This document shows, piece by piece, positions 24,520-38,100 of a DNA stretch of 64,000 nt. This DNA comes from Warburgia ugandensis (lineage: Eukaryota; Streptophyta; Magnoliopsida; Canellales; Canellaceae). Below the pieces are notes generated by a model. That model did not search any database. It worked only from the letters and a program-made list of their open reading frames with translations, and was not told the origin of the DNA. The stretch covers positions 34,295,217-34,359,216 of the forward strand of contig CP141139.1 of assembly GCA_035236585.1 (NCBI GenBank), read 5' to 3'. Each line of letters starts with the position of its first letter. Positions within the stretch are counted from its first letter, which is position 1. The translations under genes were made by a program, and so were the position numbers.

Positions 24520-26430
24520 TAGTGGACAAGGCTTTGAAGCTGTGGCATATCTACATCTTTGTGTCAGATCATCCCACCATGTCTACTTCTCAGTCCTCAT
24601 CCAACCCCAACAATGACATCATTGCTATCTCTACGGCTGCCAACAACACCCAACTCTCTTCATCTCCATTCAATACTGGAATAATTCACCAGTATGAGAC
24701 TCTTAAGTCAACCTTTGAGAACTATATTCTCTAGTCAGTCCCTGTATTGGAAGATCAAGGCATGTTTTGGTACGTTGATGGAATGGTAGAGCCAACTCCA
24801 AAATTTCTTGAAGGTGATGTAGCCAATCTCTCCATGGTAAACCCTGAGATTGTCACCTTGAGACATAAAGATCAGCAGACATGGAGTCTTATGACTGCCA
24901 CAGTCTTGGTAGATGTCGTGTATCTGCTCACAGGCATTAAATTAGCCAAAAAGGTTTAGTCTATTCTTGAGGACTCGTACGGGTTTCTTAGCGATGTTAA
25001 AATACTGCAGTTGCATATGCAACTTCAAAACATGAAGAAAGGGAATATGTCGACCTGTAGTCAACAAGAATTCAATGCTACTATTTATAAGAATCTCCAC
25101 TAATTGTGATATCATAGTCGTATTGTCCGTGATCTTCTCATAAGCCATGAGATAAGGTTTGCCGAAAATTTTACTCCATTATCCATGGCTCCATCGGTAC
25201 ATATCGCTATCGTCTTCTTCACGTGATCGTGATAAGAACAGCAATTCTGAAGGCGGCAACCAAAGTTACAGTTTCAATTGAAATAAAGGCACCCTAAACT
25301 GTTCTATGGTCCTCATTAACACCATTCTTGCAAGTATAAATTTGCATTTAGCTTCACAACCGCTTCGTCACCTTGTAGTTCACCAAGCTTAGTACCCAAT
25401 TAACTCACTTCAATTTTGTTGGCTCGAAGATGGACAACTACCTTTTCATTTACATGGCATCACTCTTTTCCAATTAGAATATATTGACTATATCATACTC
25501 AAGGGCAATAGTGAGTGTGCTATTCATTGCTTTGTTAAGGCTCTGCCACGCATTCAAAGTTCTGGTGAGCTGCACTATTTTCTGGGTATTGAAGTTTTGC
25601 CACATCTTCAAGATATCATATTTATCGCAATGGAAGTATATTCTTGATCTACTTTCTCACTAAAATATGAAGCCACTAATCACAGCCCATGTCTTCTACA
25701 GTGAAGCTATCAAAAACCGAGTGGCACGCTTCTCTTTGATCTTCAGAAGTATAGACTTATTGTCAGAATGTTGCAATATGCTACTTTAACCAGGCCAAAC
25801 AAAGCCCATGCTATAAGTAGAATATATCAGTACATGAACCAGTCTACTGAAGTAGGTAGTTTAACTATCCTACGCTGCCTCTAGGATTCTATATCACATG
25901 GTCGATTTCTCTGTCCGTTCAGATAATTTCAACTAAAGTTTACTCAGACGTGAATTGGGCTGGCCATGTTGAAGATCATAAATCCATCCAAGGATTTGCC
26001 GTTTTCTTAGGAGTTAACTTATTTCTCTCAGCCAGAAAGCAATCAACAATTTCTGGGTTGTCCACTGAATCCGAATGTAGAGCCTTTGCTAATGCAACGA
26101 CGGAGTTAATATGGATTCAATCTCTTTTGTTGGAAATTAGCATTCAAAGGCCTCACCCTATTCTCTGGTATGATAACCTAAATTAAGGCCATTTACTTGA
26201 CATCAAATCCAGTTTCTCATGCTTGAACTAAGTCCAAAGAAATCGATTTTCAGTTTGTAAGTAACTTAGTCTCAAAGGGTCTTTTGGAAGTTGGGTTTGT
26301 CTCGTCTTTTGGAAGTTTGGTTTATCTTAACTAGAGACAAAGTTGTTGCTGAGATATGACCAAGCCTCAATCAAGGGTTAAGTTTACAGTTGAGAGTCAC
26401 CGACTGGAATTGCTCAACTTGAGGGGACGT
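24520..26430 (+). pseudogene. Decayed Ty1-copia gag-pol
   Basis: The gag-like part (24580-25110) contains NPEIVTLRHKDQQTWSLM, KLAKKVWSILEDSYG and LQLHMQLQNMKKGNMS, typical of copia gag of the Ale/Retrofit kind. RT remnants follow near 25410-25610 (SKMDNYLFIYM, ELHYFLGIEV). RNase H is at 25930-26290 (YSDVNWAGHVEDHKSIQGFA, LFLSARKQST, ESECRAFANATTELIW). Integrase and protease were not recognised, so much of the centre is deleted or eroded. Frameshifts and stops are abundant. The polypurine tract TTGAGGGGACG lies at about 26420. Confidence 0.82.
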
Positions 26431-26690
26431 ATTAGAGCATGTTATTCTTGTATTATATCAGAGATTAATTTGTAAAATCACATGACACATTGTAACCCTA
26501 GAAGTATCTTTTTCTATATAAATGGAATACACTATCTCTCAAATTATCGGGAGAGATTCATTTTACCATGCATCAAATGGGCATGTGCTAACCTCTCCTC
26601 TGAGGTTCATTTGTGAGTATTTAATTAGCACACCATGTAAAAGCAATGGTTATTGATGGCGCTTGAAGCTTTCAAACACTATTGATATTA
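26431..26690 (+). mobile_element. Probable 3' LTR of the decayed copia element
   Basis: It begins right after the polypurine tract, near GAGCATGTTATTCTTG, and contains a TATATAAATGG promoter-like box near 26515 followed by an ATTATCGGGAGAG stretch. No 5' LTR is seen to the left of 24520, so the exact limits are not fixed. Confidence 0.5.
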
Positions 26691-27025
26691 ACCATGACGA
26701 CGAAATTTACCAGCAAAAAAATAGCGGAGGGAGCTAAAATGACGGGTTTAATAGAGGATTTCCAACAAATTCACTGCCAACAGTTATAAAAACAATGAAT
26801 CAGAATCACAATGCAAATCCAGGACGATTTAGTTTCAATTTTGCTTTCTTTGTGTAGCTTGTGCGTGGGTGTTTGCCTTTTTGCCTACCTTTTTGTTCAG
26901 TGCGTTGGAATGATTTGTATAGTTCGTCTCTGGATAGACTGTTTAGATCACCTTGTTCGATCTTTCTGTCCTTTATGTATTTTCCAACTTGGATATACCC
27001 AAACACCACTAAAAAAAGAATGTTA

Positions 27026-27240
27026 CCAACGAAAAGATTACATGAGCCTAGCATCTTCGGAGCAAAATCATCCATTTGCAGCACGTAAATTAATAGTCAT
27101 AATAAAAGTTTCCATTACTGGATTGTATTGATTATGTGCCAACAAAAACATTACATGAGCCAAGCAACTTCGTGATATAAATCATCAATTTGCTGCACAT
27201 ATAGAATCATAGAAAAAATCTCCGCCAATGCATTGTATTA
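27026..27240 (+). repeat. 113-bp direct duplication
   Basis: Two adjacent copies begin CCAACGAAAAGATTACATG and CCAACAAAAACATTACATG and continue in parallel to a GCATTGTATT-like end. Function is unknown. Confidence 0.75.
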
Positions 27241-29054
27241 ACCAGGTCTTTCGTAAATATTTGTCGAGGACGGCTTTCTACTTGAGATTGCTGGGAAAAC
27301 ACGCCTGCATCAAACCGGTTAAAACACAATTATCCACAACTACCCTCCTAATGCTCAATGAGTTGACGTCAACACTAACGCTACATGAGGGGCCAAATTA
27401 TCACACAAGGCGCCCTCTCTCTACACCAGTCTCGATCTTTTGGGAAATCAACAATACTGGAACTGTCTTCTTATGCTAGACCTATTAGAAACAAAAACTT
27501 AATTTGCTGCTTCTGATGATATGAAGCCTTTTGGTAACGATGACTTTCATGGTTGTTTCCATTATATATATATATTCATATATATTTAGTTGTGTACACG
27601 CTTAAGAGGAGATGAAGGTGTACTTGCTCATTTTCCCATACAAGGTAGAACTCTTTTGGTAGATCTAAACTGCTCGTTAGGTTCAGAGAGCTAAAAATAT
27701 ATAAGCCGTGACAAATGAATGTATTTGGATGATTCTAAACACTTGTTTTGGGTATTTAAAAATTTGATAAAAATAGATGAGCATAATTTCAACATATAAA
27801 ACTTAGGCTATAACCATTCTGTGGGCATGAAAGTTGAATTCTAGTCTATCTATGTCATTTCAAATATTCTAAATAGTTTAGATCTGCAATACAAGTGTTA
27901 CCTTGCATGGAAAAATGGGCTTATACATTTCCCTCTCTTCTTCAGTGTTTATGCTCATCAAATGCATTCGCGCACATATATAATATTGGCACAATCATAT
28001 TGATTACTACAAAAAAGGTAAGGGTAAAAATATCTGATTTAATATTTTGTAACATTATATTGTGGGCAGTAGTCAGCAAATATTCAAGTATGACAAAGAG
28101 AAATAATTCCTTTCACTGACTATCATCATGTCATTTGACACTCTAATGCTATTTCTAATTTTTCTGGCTGGTGACTAGGTTTATGGAAAACTGAAATGCT
28201 GTTGGACTGATTTTGGGACCCATCTTACCAGGGCCCTGCTTCGGATAAACTGACCCATTGATCTTGTTCAGCCTATCCTGAATTGGTTAGCCACTGAAAT
28301 TTAGGATCACCGAATGGTTTTAGTTCTTCCATTTTGATTTCTAAATCATGATCATTAGAATTTCTTGTTAAAAGGAATTACAAGCTAGAAGCATATAATG
28401 GACAGGAATTTTTGTATGAGCCTAGTTGGCCTGGTCCCCAAGTCAGTCAAGTTGAAGCCAGTGAGAGATGTTTTGATTGGATGGCTAAAATTAGAGGGAA
28501 ACTTTAGTTCTCAAGTGATCCAAATCATTGATCTTCAGTATCCATTGCTACAAAAGCTATGCCTACAAAATCTCTACTTTTTACTAGTTTTAACTTTTCA
28601 ATCTCTCGTCATAAAATGAATGGTAAATTAAGGATACAAAGATTTGGATCATCCAATGGATAAAATTCTTTAAAGTGATCATCTATTTAAGAGAGTTAGA
28701 TGATGTTCGGATCACGCAAATCATTATCCATACTTGTACCTGATAGTAACGCCTGGCCGCTACAGTGCCCAGATCTAGTGGGAAAATAATGAAAGAATGA
28801 CGCCAATGCCTAAGATAGCTAGCTATTATAGATGTGCTTATTACCGATTCAAAAGGAATGGTTACGTTTTCAGCCATTTGCCCTTATTACATAGTATATT
28901 TGTCCTATGTGATGCACGAGGTAGCCTATTTACTCATTTATCTAAATCATTGATGAATTGGGGCCTACGTACAAAATAATTCAAATTTTCTGTATCGTCT
29001 AATAAGGTTTGCTCAAAGAAAAGTGTATTAGCTTGATATATAGATGAATAAATA

Positions 29055-29220
29055 AGAAGGAAAGATGAGAGAGAAAGAAATTAGAAAAATACGAGAAACC
29101 GTGAAACATATAGAATGAAAAGGAAGGAAAGATTAGAGAAAAAGAAATTAGAAAAATACGAGAAATCCTGAAACATATAGAATGAAAAGGAAGTTAAAGA
29201 TTAGAGAAAAATAGGAGAAA
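29055..29220 (+). repeat. Purine-rich 65-70 bp tandem repeat
   Basis: Two and a part copies of a unit contain GAAATTAGAAAAATACGAGA and GAAACATATAGAATG. Almost all T is absent from one strand of the GA-rich half. Confidence 0.85.
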
Positions 29221-29487
29221 ACTTAATGACTTTTAAGGAGCCCACTTATTTAGATAATAAAATATCATATTAAAATATGAAGACTATTAAAGTTAGAAGA
29301 ATATATATATGAGGAGTGATGATTTCATATAGGAATTGCAAGTGCAAAGTGCATGTGACATTTGATTAGTCTGGAAAAAGTTTTTAACTGTCATTTCCTT
29401 TAACTTTTTCTATTTTGTGCATTTTTTTCAGCCAATCAAATGTCACTTGCTCCTTGTACATGCATGAAACAGCTGAAATTAACACAC

Positions 29488-29488
<1 letters not shown>

Positions 29489-29544
<56 letters not shown>
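29489..29544. repeat. (AG)n microsatellite
   Basis: A perfect AG tract of 56 bp. Confidence 0.97.
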
Positions 29545-29546
<2 letters not shown>

Positions 29547-30364
29547 GGTCATAGACGACAAGGCATATCCCCTTGAATATGCTTGGTCATTAGTTTGAGT
29601 TGTGGCTTTCCCCTTCTAGCCACGAGTGTGTGAGTGATTTGCTTTGTATAACTCTTGGTTTGTACAAAATGACCAATTGTATCATTTCATAAACTAAAAC
29701 CCGAGTTTAAAAACTTTCATACCTTGTCTTCTTTTTAACAATTTTCTCTGCATGTTTCTTCCCTATTTATTGTCCACACTGTAGTGTACTGCAAGCGTCC
29801 AACTTCATTTACTCCCCTTGCGAGTTCTCTCCCTCGCGCACACACACACACAAAACCCGCTTACGAAAGCGGACGTGCCTTTACTAGTATCGTATAATAC
29901 AAACGATTAGGATCATGCAATGGATTATACTGTTAAAGTTATGGCATGTGTACGCCCGCTTCCAGTAAATGTATCATCTAAATTTCTGATACACATTATC
30001 ACTTAATTAGGAGTCTGGACTCCTATCTCCCGTCTAATGGTCAATCGTCAACCCATCAGTTTCAAGGAACTGCCCCATTCTCATACAACTTACAAGAGGT
30101 AAATGCACGGTGATTGGAACCAGTCATACGAATGGTTCGCTCTCCACGGAGAATTTCATCTTCCAAGCCCACAAATAAGACAGTCTTGGCTGCATTGAAC
30201 CAGAGAACAAGGAATGAATCTTTAAGAGAAAAATGACTACCAGTCACGTTCAATAGAGCAAAAGTTATAGCAGATTTGTACCTAGAATTGTCAAAGTAGA
30301 TACCGTGAACGGTTTCTTTGGAACAATGATGTTAAAAAGTACCACTACTAACTAACGCCGTTAA
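29545..30364. other. Anonymous DNA left of the copia 5' LTR
   Basis: No gene or element end is recognised. It contains a short (CA)n run near 29840 and a 63-codon minus-strand frame at 30062-30253 with no family resemblance that I can name. Confidence 0.35.
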
Positions 30365-31152
30365 CGGATCCAGTGGTCAATTAAAACATAGGATCGAACA
30401 ATGGCCATTGTGTGCTTGATCATCTAATTAGACTGATCAACTATTAGATTATCTTAATGGTTTCTATTGTAGGAATACATTCAGGCTAATACGAATGGGC
30501 CTTGTATTACCTGATTAACATGAAGTTACAGGTAACCCACTTTTCCCTGTTTGTTTAGAACTCCTAGAACACACTTCATAGCATTGGAAGGCTGCATTAC
30601 TGGTCACCTATTAAAATTATAATTACAAATCTATTCTAATTAGGAAAGGAAATTAGAAACTGTGTTATTTAAGTAGAGAGAGAGAAAACGTAAGTGCTGT
30701 TCTCTCTTTTGTAAGGTTTTTGGAGATTTCAGAAAGGAACTAAAACCATGATTTATTTACAGATAGACGAGAGGCGAAACCCACACATTAGAAGTTTGTC
30801 CCGCCTGTACGGTTTTCCTCTCTTTGGTATGATTTTCTCATGAAAGCTTGGAGAGATTTGGAAGATCTCTTTGATCGATGTAACCTTGTAAAGCTTAGTT
30901 GGAAGATGCTAGTACGTGCTCTAGAAGTTGATCAAGGAGTTTTATGAAACTATTTTTCCTTGTTTAGAGGTTGTGGTTTAAAGGAAAAGATTTGGGGAAA
31001 ACTCCAATGGTTGACCGAAGTAAGATTTTTGTTGTGTGATAACTCAAATTTTGTGTAATTGGCTCTTATTTACTATTGCAAATAAGTAAATTTTTCGTGT
31101 TTATTGTTTGTTCTTTTTACATGTATTACAATCTAGAGCATTAGGACCAACA
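30365..31152 (+). mobile_element. 5' LTR of the nested copia element
   Basis: It matches 57641-58457 along its length: GTGGTCAATTAAA, TGTATTACCTGATTAA, GGAGATTTCAGAAAGGA, CACATTAGAAG, AAAGCTTGG and AGGACCAACA occur in the same order in both. It ends ACCAACA and is followed by TTTGTTTCAA, a decayed tRNA-primer site position. The two LTRs differ by many substitutions and small indels, so the insertion is old. The left limit is uncertain by a few bases and no target duplication was resolved. Confidence 0.85.
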
Positions 31153-32409
31153 TTTGTTTCAAATTCCAAGGTTTAATACTCTAAATCAATTAGTTTTATA
31201 GTTAATAAGAAATATTTATGTAAAAATATCAATCATAAATAGGCCGCTATTTTGAAATTTTATTGTGCATAAATTGTTGCCTAATTATTGAAGATATTAA
31301 TCTGCTAAATTTGACACTATTTTCTCTGATTATGTATGTGATTTTCACAACTATATTGATTGCTTAATCATAATTTTTAGCATTATTTATTCCATGTTAA
31401 TTAGGTTTAGTTTGTTGCATGTTTTTAGGCATTAAGTTGATATCAGTTTTAGGTGTTGATCTATGCCTATGTGTAGCAATCCTAAGAACCAAATATCAAA
31501 TTGCTTTTGTTCCTCTAATTCCTAAAAAGATCAATCTAAATTAAGCCAATTGATTGTTCTAAATTAGAGGTTTTGATCTTATTAGATTTTTTTCGATAAT
31601 AATGATATGTTAATATGTAAATTGTAAAATTTAAGCAATTATTTTATTTAATGTTAAGTAATTATCAAAAATAAATTATCCAGAATTAGATCGATTAGAT
31701 CCAGAATTAGTCGATTTTGGTGTCAATATTTAACATATAATTGTCATATAAAAAGGTAGTGTGTTAGGACTATTTTATATGCTATTTTATGTATTATTTC
31801 ATGTCTTATCTTTGGAATATTCTTAAATAACTAATATAATCAATTTGCATGTTTCGATTTAATTTATAATCTAATTATTGCAAATTGTTTGAAATTGAGA
31901 TTATATGTCAAATAGTAATTTTGTGAATAGGCATATATAATTATTCTTTATCTTCTTATTTCAAGATACATGGTTTTAGTTGTTTACTATTTTTAAGTAG
32001 GTGTAGAACAAGTGCTAAACTTAAAAATACTATTGTAACCTCTAACTACTAAAAATTCAATGTATGACTATTGTAAAGAATTTATGTGCTTCGATTAAAT
32101 TTTAAATTTCACTAATTGGCAATTGATTTGATAATTACTAGTTTTGTGAGTTGAATAGATTTCATGTCTACTCTCTAGAGAGAGGAGGCATACACTATAA
32201 ATTTTAGTGCATTTGAAAACTAGTTGGTTTATATTAATTCTAAAGTTTCAGAGAATGAACTAGTTAGTTTTTAATTGTTTGTATATTTTGAAACTCAAGG
32301 TAAATTGCTTAGTGTTCTATGTAATTAATGTTATTTGTAATTGCTTGAACACTAAACCAATAGAAGGTTATTATTTATTTATTTAAATATCTAGTTATAA
32401 TAATCAATA
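31153..32409 (+). other. Copia leader between 5' LTR and gag
   Basis: Very AT-rich, about 1.25 kb, with no open frame of note. It lies between the LTR end and the gag ATG at 32410, the position of an untranslated leader. Confidence 0.6.
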
Positions 32410-32743
32410 ATGGCCTCCAAAACAACAACCTCAAAACTTAGAGAAACTAAAAAGTTAAATGTGAATAATTTCCTGATGTGGAGGAGAGGAATTCAAGACT
32501 TAGTTGAATACGTTCTTGATCTAAACCACTTGCTAATGCGATAGTAAAACATGATAGTACATATCAAAACGATTAAGAGGATGACAGAAAGGCATGGTCC
32601 ATTATATTGATTTACATGGAACCAAATATTGAAATTATATTTGAGATCCGACCTACATCCTATGCTTGTTTATTTTGTCATTGCAAAGTACGGATAGTAC
32701 TTTGAATCTTATCTCCCTCACCTATGGGAAAATAATAATATGA

Positions 32744-33200
32744 CACTACTACACAAGGGGGCTTTTAAAGTTGGTAAAAAGTGAAAGTCATCAACTTTTA
32801 AAGTTGTTTAAAAAAACGACTTCAAAAGTCATTTACTTTTGAAGTTGCTTAAATAAAAATGACTTCTAAAGTCATCAAGTTTGGAAGTTGTTTTGTCGTA
32901 AGCGACTTAAAAAACAACCAAATATTAATTGACTTTTGAAGTTGCTCAAGAAAAAAAGACTTCTAAAGTTGTTGACTTGATAAGTCATTTTTGGATAAGT
33001 GACTTCAAAATAATTTCATTCGGATGAACTTTTAAAATTGTGTATATAAAAATGACTTCAAACGCTTGTGACTGTAGAAGTTGTTTTCATGTAAGCGACT
33101 TTAAAAGTAAAACATTTAAACAATTATATAATTAATTTTAATAAAAAATTCTCAATTTTTAAAGTCATTTTAAAAAAAATGACTTTAAAACTAATGTTTT
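32744..33200. repeat. Left subterminal stem-loop array of CACTA-2
   Basis: Inverted pairs of AAAGTTGTTT / AACGACTTC / GAAGTTGCTTA-like motifs follow directly on the terminal CACTA sequence. The array corresponds to 11910-12552 of CACTA-1. Confidence 0.85.
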
Positions 33201-33225
33201 TTTTAATTATAACAAATTTGTTTGA

Positions 33226-33700
33226 TTGCTCCAACTCCTATATACAATGAATAAAAAATACCTGATATTCAATCAATGTTTACAAACATTAAGAACTTGC
33301 TTACAAAAAATGTTCATCCACTTCTTAATACACAATACCATGTATACATTAAAATATTTCAATCTTCATAAACATGAAAAACCAATAACCACTACATTGC
33401 ATCCATATCTTAATCTTTTGATACATTATCACCTATGTATACATTGAATAACAAACATTCTATGTATTTAATACTTCTAACAATCTTTAAAAACATGAAA
33501 AACCAAACATCATATACACCTTTCATGCACATTTCAAACCACCATACACTACAATGCATCATCATCTTTCTTGAAACACTACCGCCTATATACACATTGA
33601 ATAATAAACATTCTATACACCTAATACAAACAATATTTTTAAACATGAAAAACCAAACATCAAACATCATATACTTATCATTATTTATCAACATATATCT
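33226..33700 (-). repeat. Tandem repeat of about 165 bp
   Basis: On the plus strand AACATGAAAAACCAA recurs at about 33372, 33494 and 33645, with TATACATTGAATAA-like blocks between. This is the inverted counterpart of 11133-11900 in CACTA-1. An (AT)n run follows at 33932-33956. Confidence 0.75.
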
Positions 33701-34199
33701 TTAAAATAATTTATATAAGAAACTACAACATATGCATTATCTATGACATCCGAATTCACTTCATTTGTAATTCTATACACATTCTAGGTAACCCTCTCAT
33801 TCTTCATCTCATAAAAGTTATATAATTCAACCTTCACATATTCACTTTATGTTCAAACTCCAAATTCATTACATTTGTACTCCTTTATTCCCACACTCCA
33901 AATTTTCCACGCATTCATTGCTTAAGATGCAAATATATATATATATATATATATATCAAAGAAAATAATAAAATCTAAAGGAACACAAACAAGTCAATGA
34001 AAAAATGCTTTATTATATACTTCAAGTCCAAGTAGTTACTCCAAGTAATCTAATTAAAACTCATTACATACTCAGCTCATTCATTTCATATTTAAATAAA
34101 TTTAATTAAGTTAAAATGTTTTAGCTAGATCCATAAAAACTATAGAAAAATATAACATTATGCAGAATAAAAAGTGTTTTACCTTTTTTAAATGGGAGG

Positions 34200-37100
34200 C
34201 AGGAGTACAATCAAATATTAAGGTCCTCATGTACCTCAGGACATAATGCCCACACTCGCAGTCAAAGTGTTGTTGAGGGCACTGTGCAACAAGGACAACA
34301 AAAAAGAACTCATAAATATTATTTTTAATAAGGTGAGTTTAATTAGTAATAACTTAGAGCAATTAACTATTTCATATACCTTGACATTCTTCCACATGAG
34401 TTTTGATGGTTGTAAAGTCTTAGTCACTGTAGCCCATTCCCACCAACTCCTACAAATTTAAATTTCAAATGCATTATAGATTAATAACAAATTACTTATT
34501 TACACATAACACATGAAAAAAAAAAATGCTTCCTTATTTATAATATTCATGAGGGAGGGGTGAATGTGCACTCTACAAGAAGAAAAAAAAAAAAAAACAT
34601 GACACCATGCACAACCAAAATGCACAGCATCTAATGAGACCTACATAGATAGTCATATGGATTGTAATGGAAGTTGACAATCCCTAAGTAAAGAATAAAT
34701 TAGCAAGAAAAGAAGAAAATTAAAACTTACACGCTATTGTAGGGAATCATTAAGCCCTATCCCTGAGAGTAGGGTAAGAAGCCTGGCAAAATATCCTTAA
34801 TATGCCTCTTGATTGGCTATTGCTCCGTCGATTTAGAAATGATGCTAGGGTCAAGGAATTGATAAAGTGTACCCTCACCTTCAAAAAGGCTAGTAGCATC
34901 ATTTAAGAAGCTGCATTAAAGAAATAATTATAGCATATACCAATAAAATATAATATATAATGAAATACCAAGTGATTTACAAGCAAGTATGTGCATATAC
35001 CCCATGTAGGAGACAATGTGAGGGTACTCGAGCTGATCCCATAGGCAAACTCGTAATAGGTTCTCTATCATAAGTGACACTTCAACAACTTCCTTGGTAA
35101 GTACTCCCCGCTTGAGTTGTGTAGGATTGATTGCCATATTATCATTGACGAGACCATAGATTAACCTAAAGGATCGAGGCATATTAGGTGGGACTTCCAC
35201 ATTCTCCTAGGTTCGCTGCTATAAAAGATGTAAAAAAAATTCAGCTAAATAATATAATATTAATCTATGAAGAAGGCCTAATTTATGATGAAAGAAAAAT
35301 TGAAGTTATATACAAGTACCTGTTCCATTGGTGCAGCAGCTAAAGGTGACACTAAAATGGTGGTCGTTCTCGATGCCTTATTTTGTTGTTGATTAACCAT
35401 ATAAAGTTATTAAACACTTAAATGAGGTCTTAGGTAAAAAATATTATTGAGAAAGGTACATAGTATGATAAGATACATAATGTGGACTCTATGGGAATGA
35501 CTAATGCCTCTGGCCAAGCGATGTGATATGCAACTACCTACCTAATGGTTATAATATTTTTTATTTTCCAATGGGAATTGTAGACAGGCATTAGCATTCA
35601 AAACCATTATAATGGAGACCCACTTAGTATATGGTGGCATACTATTTCCGTGTAAAATGTTTGATTCATGCTCATAGCATGAACCAACTACCACAATATT
35701 TTGATGGGAATCAAAGGCCAATAAGCATTGAAACACTTACAAATCAAATATGCAGTAGAGAGGTTGAGATATAGAATTATTACAAATGGATAATGAAAAT
35801 TTATAGTCTTGTCAATGAATATACCTCCTAAGCAGGAATTCTCTTTTTGAGGGCAGACAGATGTCCTTCATTATATTCTTCAGATGGGGAATTGTGGCTT
35901 GCATGTGATGGAGGTACAGCAAGGCACGATTGCTGGCAGGGGGTCGAGGAACAATCATCATACCTCCCTCATGCAATTGTTTAAATAAATCACCCTTTAT
36001 TTTCTTAACGAGCTCGTTGTAGGCCTTCTCATCATCTTGAAGTCTAAGTATACATCCTCCACCGAAGAATTTCGAAGGAACAACACCTCGACCCATGCCC
36101 CTAACTCAACTAGGGTGGTCCTACTTATTTCCCATAGCCCTATACAGGATGTCATCCTTGGCAACACTACTGCTTAAAGTTTACGTAATAGCACTTTCTT
36201 GGGTAAGAATGTCTTGCAAAATTTAATTAGAAAGACATGATCATTTTATTTTATCAATTGTAAAAAATGTATAGATAGGTGGAACCACTTACTATGCGCA
36301 AAGCAATTTGCACAGTAGCTTCATATGCAAACCTGTTACCAGTACTTCCCACTGAATGCGCCATCTTCCAAAGGATGGAGTGATCAATGGGTTCCGTAGT
36401 CCCAGCCCTGTTTTACTGTCAAGCAAGGCACTACAATTAGAGAACATGTATATAACTATAGTAGCATTAAATTGAATGAGATAAATTGTCACAAATGCTT
36501 ACTTCGCTCTTCTCAACGAGTGTAGCCCATCCTAGATAGGTGGTGCTGCATTTTTGCTTCATGAACCTTTCTTCCCCTTGCACTCTTTGCCTACACATTT
36601 TCACATTCGTGAGCAAGTGCACTAATTGAACGTTACATGTAATTAAAAGAATGAAGCATCGTTTTTTCACATACCTCAAACTTGGCGGAGGTGAGATTTT
36701 GTACAAATGCATTCCAAGCCTCATGGTCAATGATGTCGGAGTAAATGGAAGGCACCGTGTATAACCTTGATGGCTCATTGACATTTGGATATATGTAATT
36801 GCAAACAAGGTACTTCTTTCATTTTCTCCATTGCTCACTTGTCCCTTGTGAAGCACACATCTTCTTGTCATTGTAGGCCTTCTCATCATCTTGAAGTCTA
36901 AGTATACATCCTCCACCAAAGAATTTAGAAGGAACAACACCTCGACCCATGCCCCTAACTCGACTAGGGTGGTCCTACTTATTTCCCATAGCCTTATACA
37001 GGATGTCATCCTTGGCAACACTACTGCTTAAAGTTTACGTAATAACGCTTTCTTGGGTAAGAATGTCTTGCAAAATTTAATTAGAAAGACATGATCATTT

Positions 37101-38100
37101 CATTTAATCAATTATAAAAAATTTATAGATAGGTGGAACCTCTTACTATGCGCAAAGCAATTTGCACAGTAGCTTCATATGCAAACCTGTTACCAGTACT
37201 TCCCACTGAATGCGCCATCTTCCAAAGGATGGAGTGATCAATGGGTTCCGTAGTCCCAGCCCTGTTTTACTGTCAAGCAAGGCACTACAATTAGAGAACA
37301 TGTATATAACTATAGTAGCATTAAATTGAATGAGATAAATTGTCACAGATGCTTACTTCGCTCTTCTAAACGAGCGTAGCCCATCCTAGATAGGTGGTGC
37401 TGCATTTTTGCTTCGTGCACCTTTCTTCCCTTGCACTCTTCGCCTGCACATTTTCACATTTGTAATCAAGTGCACTAATTGAATGTTACATGTAATTAAA
37501 AGAATGAAGCATCGTTTTTGCACACACCTCAAACTTGGTGGAGGTGCGATTTTGTACAAATGCATTCCAAGCCTCTTGGTCAATGATGTCGAAGTAAATG
37601 GAAGCCACCGTGTATAGCCTTGACAGCTCATTGACATTTGGATCTATGTAATTGCGAACAAGGTACTTCTTTCATTTTCTCCATTTCTCACTTACCCCTT
37701 GTGAAACACGCATCTTCTTGTCATCCGACATGTCAAAGGTAGATTGAAAATTGAACACATCAAATTACTATATTTGAAAAATAAGAAAAGTTATAATGTA
37801 AATAATACATGTACTTAATGTTTACATACCTTCACCATTTCCCATGTTGAATCTTTTTTCGAGGATAATACATGTCTCTAATCCTCAAATATGATAGGAA
37901 CTATGCTTCTTACTGTAGAGCAGAGGAAACTACTATAAGTAGGGCCACTCTTACCAATCTCTTGCCTCTACTATTGTATTGGATATTTTCTTTAATTTTC
38001 TTCGACTTTCTCTTGATAACCTTTTCCATGATTGTTCGCCTCTACCCTTTCTTTTTGGAGTAGTGCTCATGTTGGCCTCTTGTTCATGCTGTTCAATGTT
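34200..38100 (-). pseudogene. Second CACTA gene region, plant-transposase (Transposase_24-like)
   Basis: Best coding block on the minus strand: KKMRVSQGVSEKWRKWKKYL, then NYIDPNVNELSRLYTVASIY and FDIIDQEAWNAFVQNRTSTK (about 37730-37540), followed after a probable intron by KGARSKNAAPP (about 37410). This order of a DPN..AWNAFV..RT..F block followed by a basic KNAAPP block resembles the plant transposase family found with CACTA elements (Ptta/En-Spm, Transposase_24). Downstream exons at 36096-35812 (GGGCILRLQDDEKAYNELVK) and 35200-34928 belong to the same transcription unit but match nothing specific. An 854-bp tandem duplication (36017-36870 and 36871-37723) repeats exons. Frames are broken. 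The family call is moderately supported. Confidence 0.5.
36017..37723 (-). repeat. 854-bp direct tandem duplication of exons
   Basis: Copy 1 (36017-36870) and copy 2 (36871-37723) are close to identical, including a 66-codon minus-strand frame that recurs unchanged in translation at 36292-36492 and 37146-37346. Copies meet at a TTGTAGGCC block that follows CTTCTTGTCA. Differences are scattered point changes, so this duplication is much younger than the rest of the element. Confidence 0.93.

Larger units (their letters stand above)
26691..29488. other. Anonymous intergenic DNA
   Basis: No gene is recognised on either strand. The open frames here (for example 26806-27084 minus, 92 codons) show no domain I know. 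Local structure: a 113-bp direct duplication (27026-27138 and 27139-27240; shared ATTACATGAGCC and CATTTGC/GCAC blocks) and a 65-70 bp purine-rich repeat at about 29055-29220. Confidence 0.4.

Noticed and set aside
30062..30253. 63-codon minus-strand frame as a small gene
   Set aside because: No recognisable motif or gene structure, and its position beside an old retrotransposon gives no support.
36467..37021. Longest open frame of the window (184 codons, minus)
   Set aside because: It crosses probable exon-intron borders and is out of frame with the better block (DPN..AWNAFV) in the second copy of the duplication. It is a shadow frame of the CACTA accessory gene.
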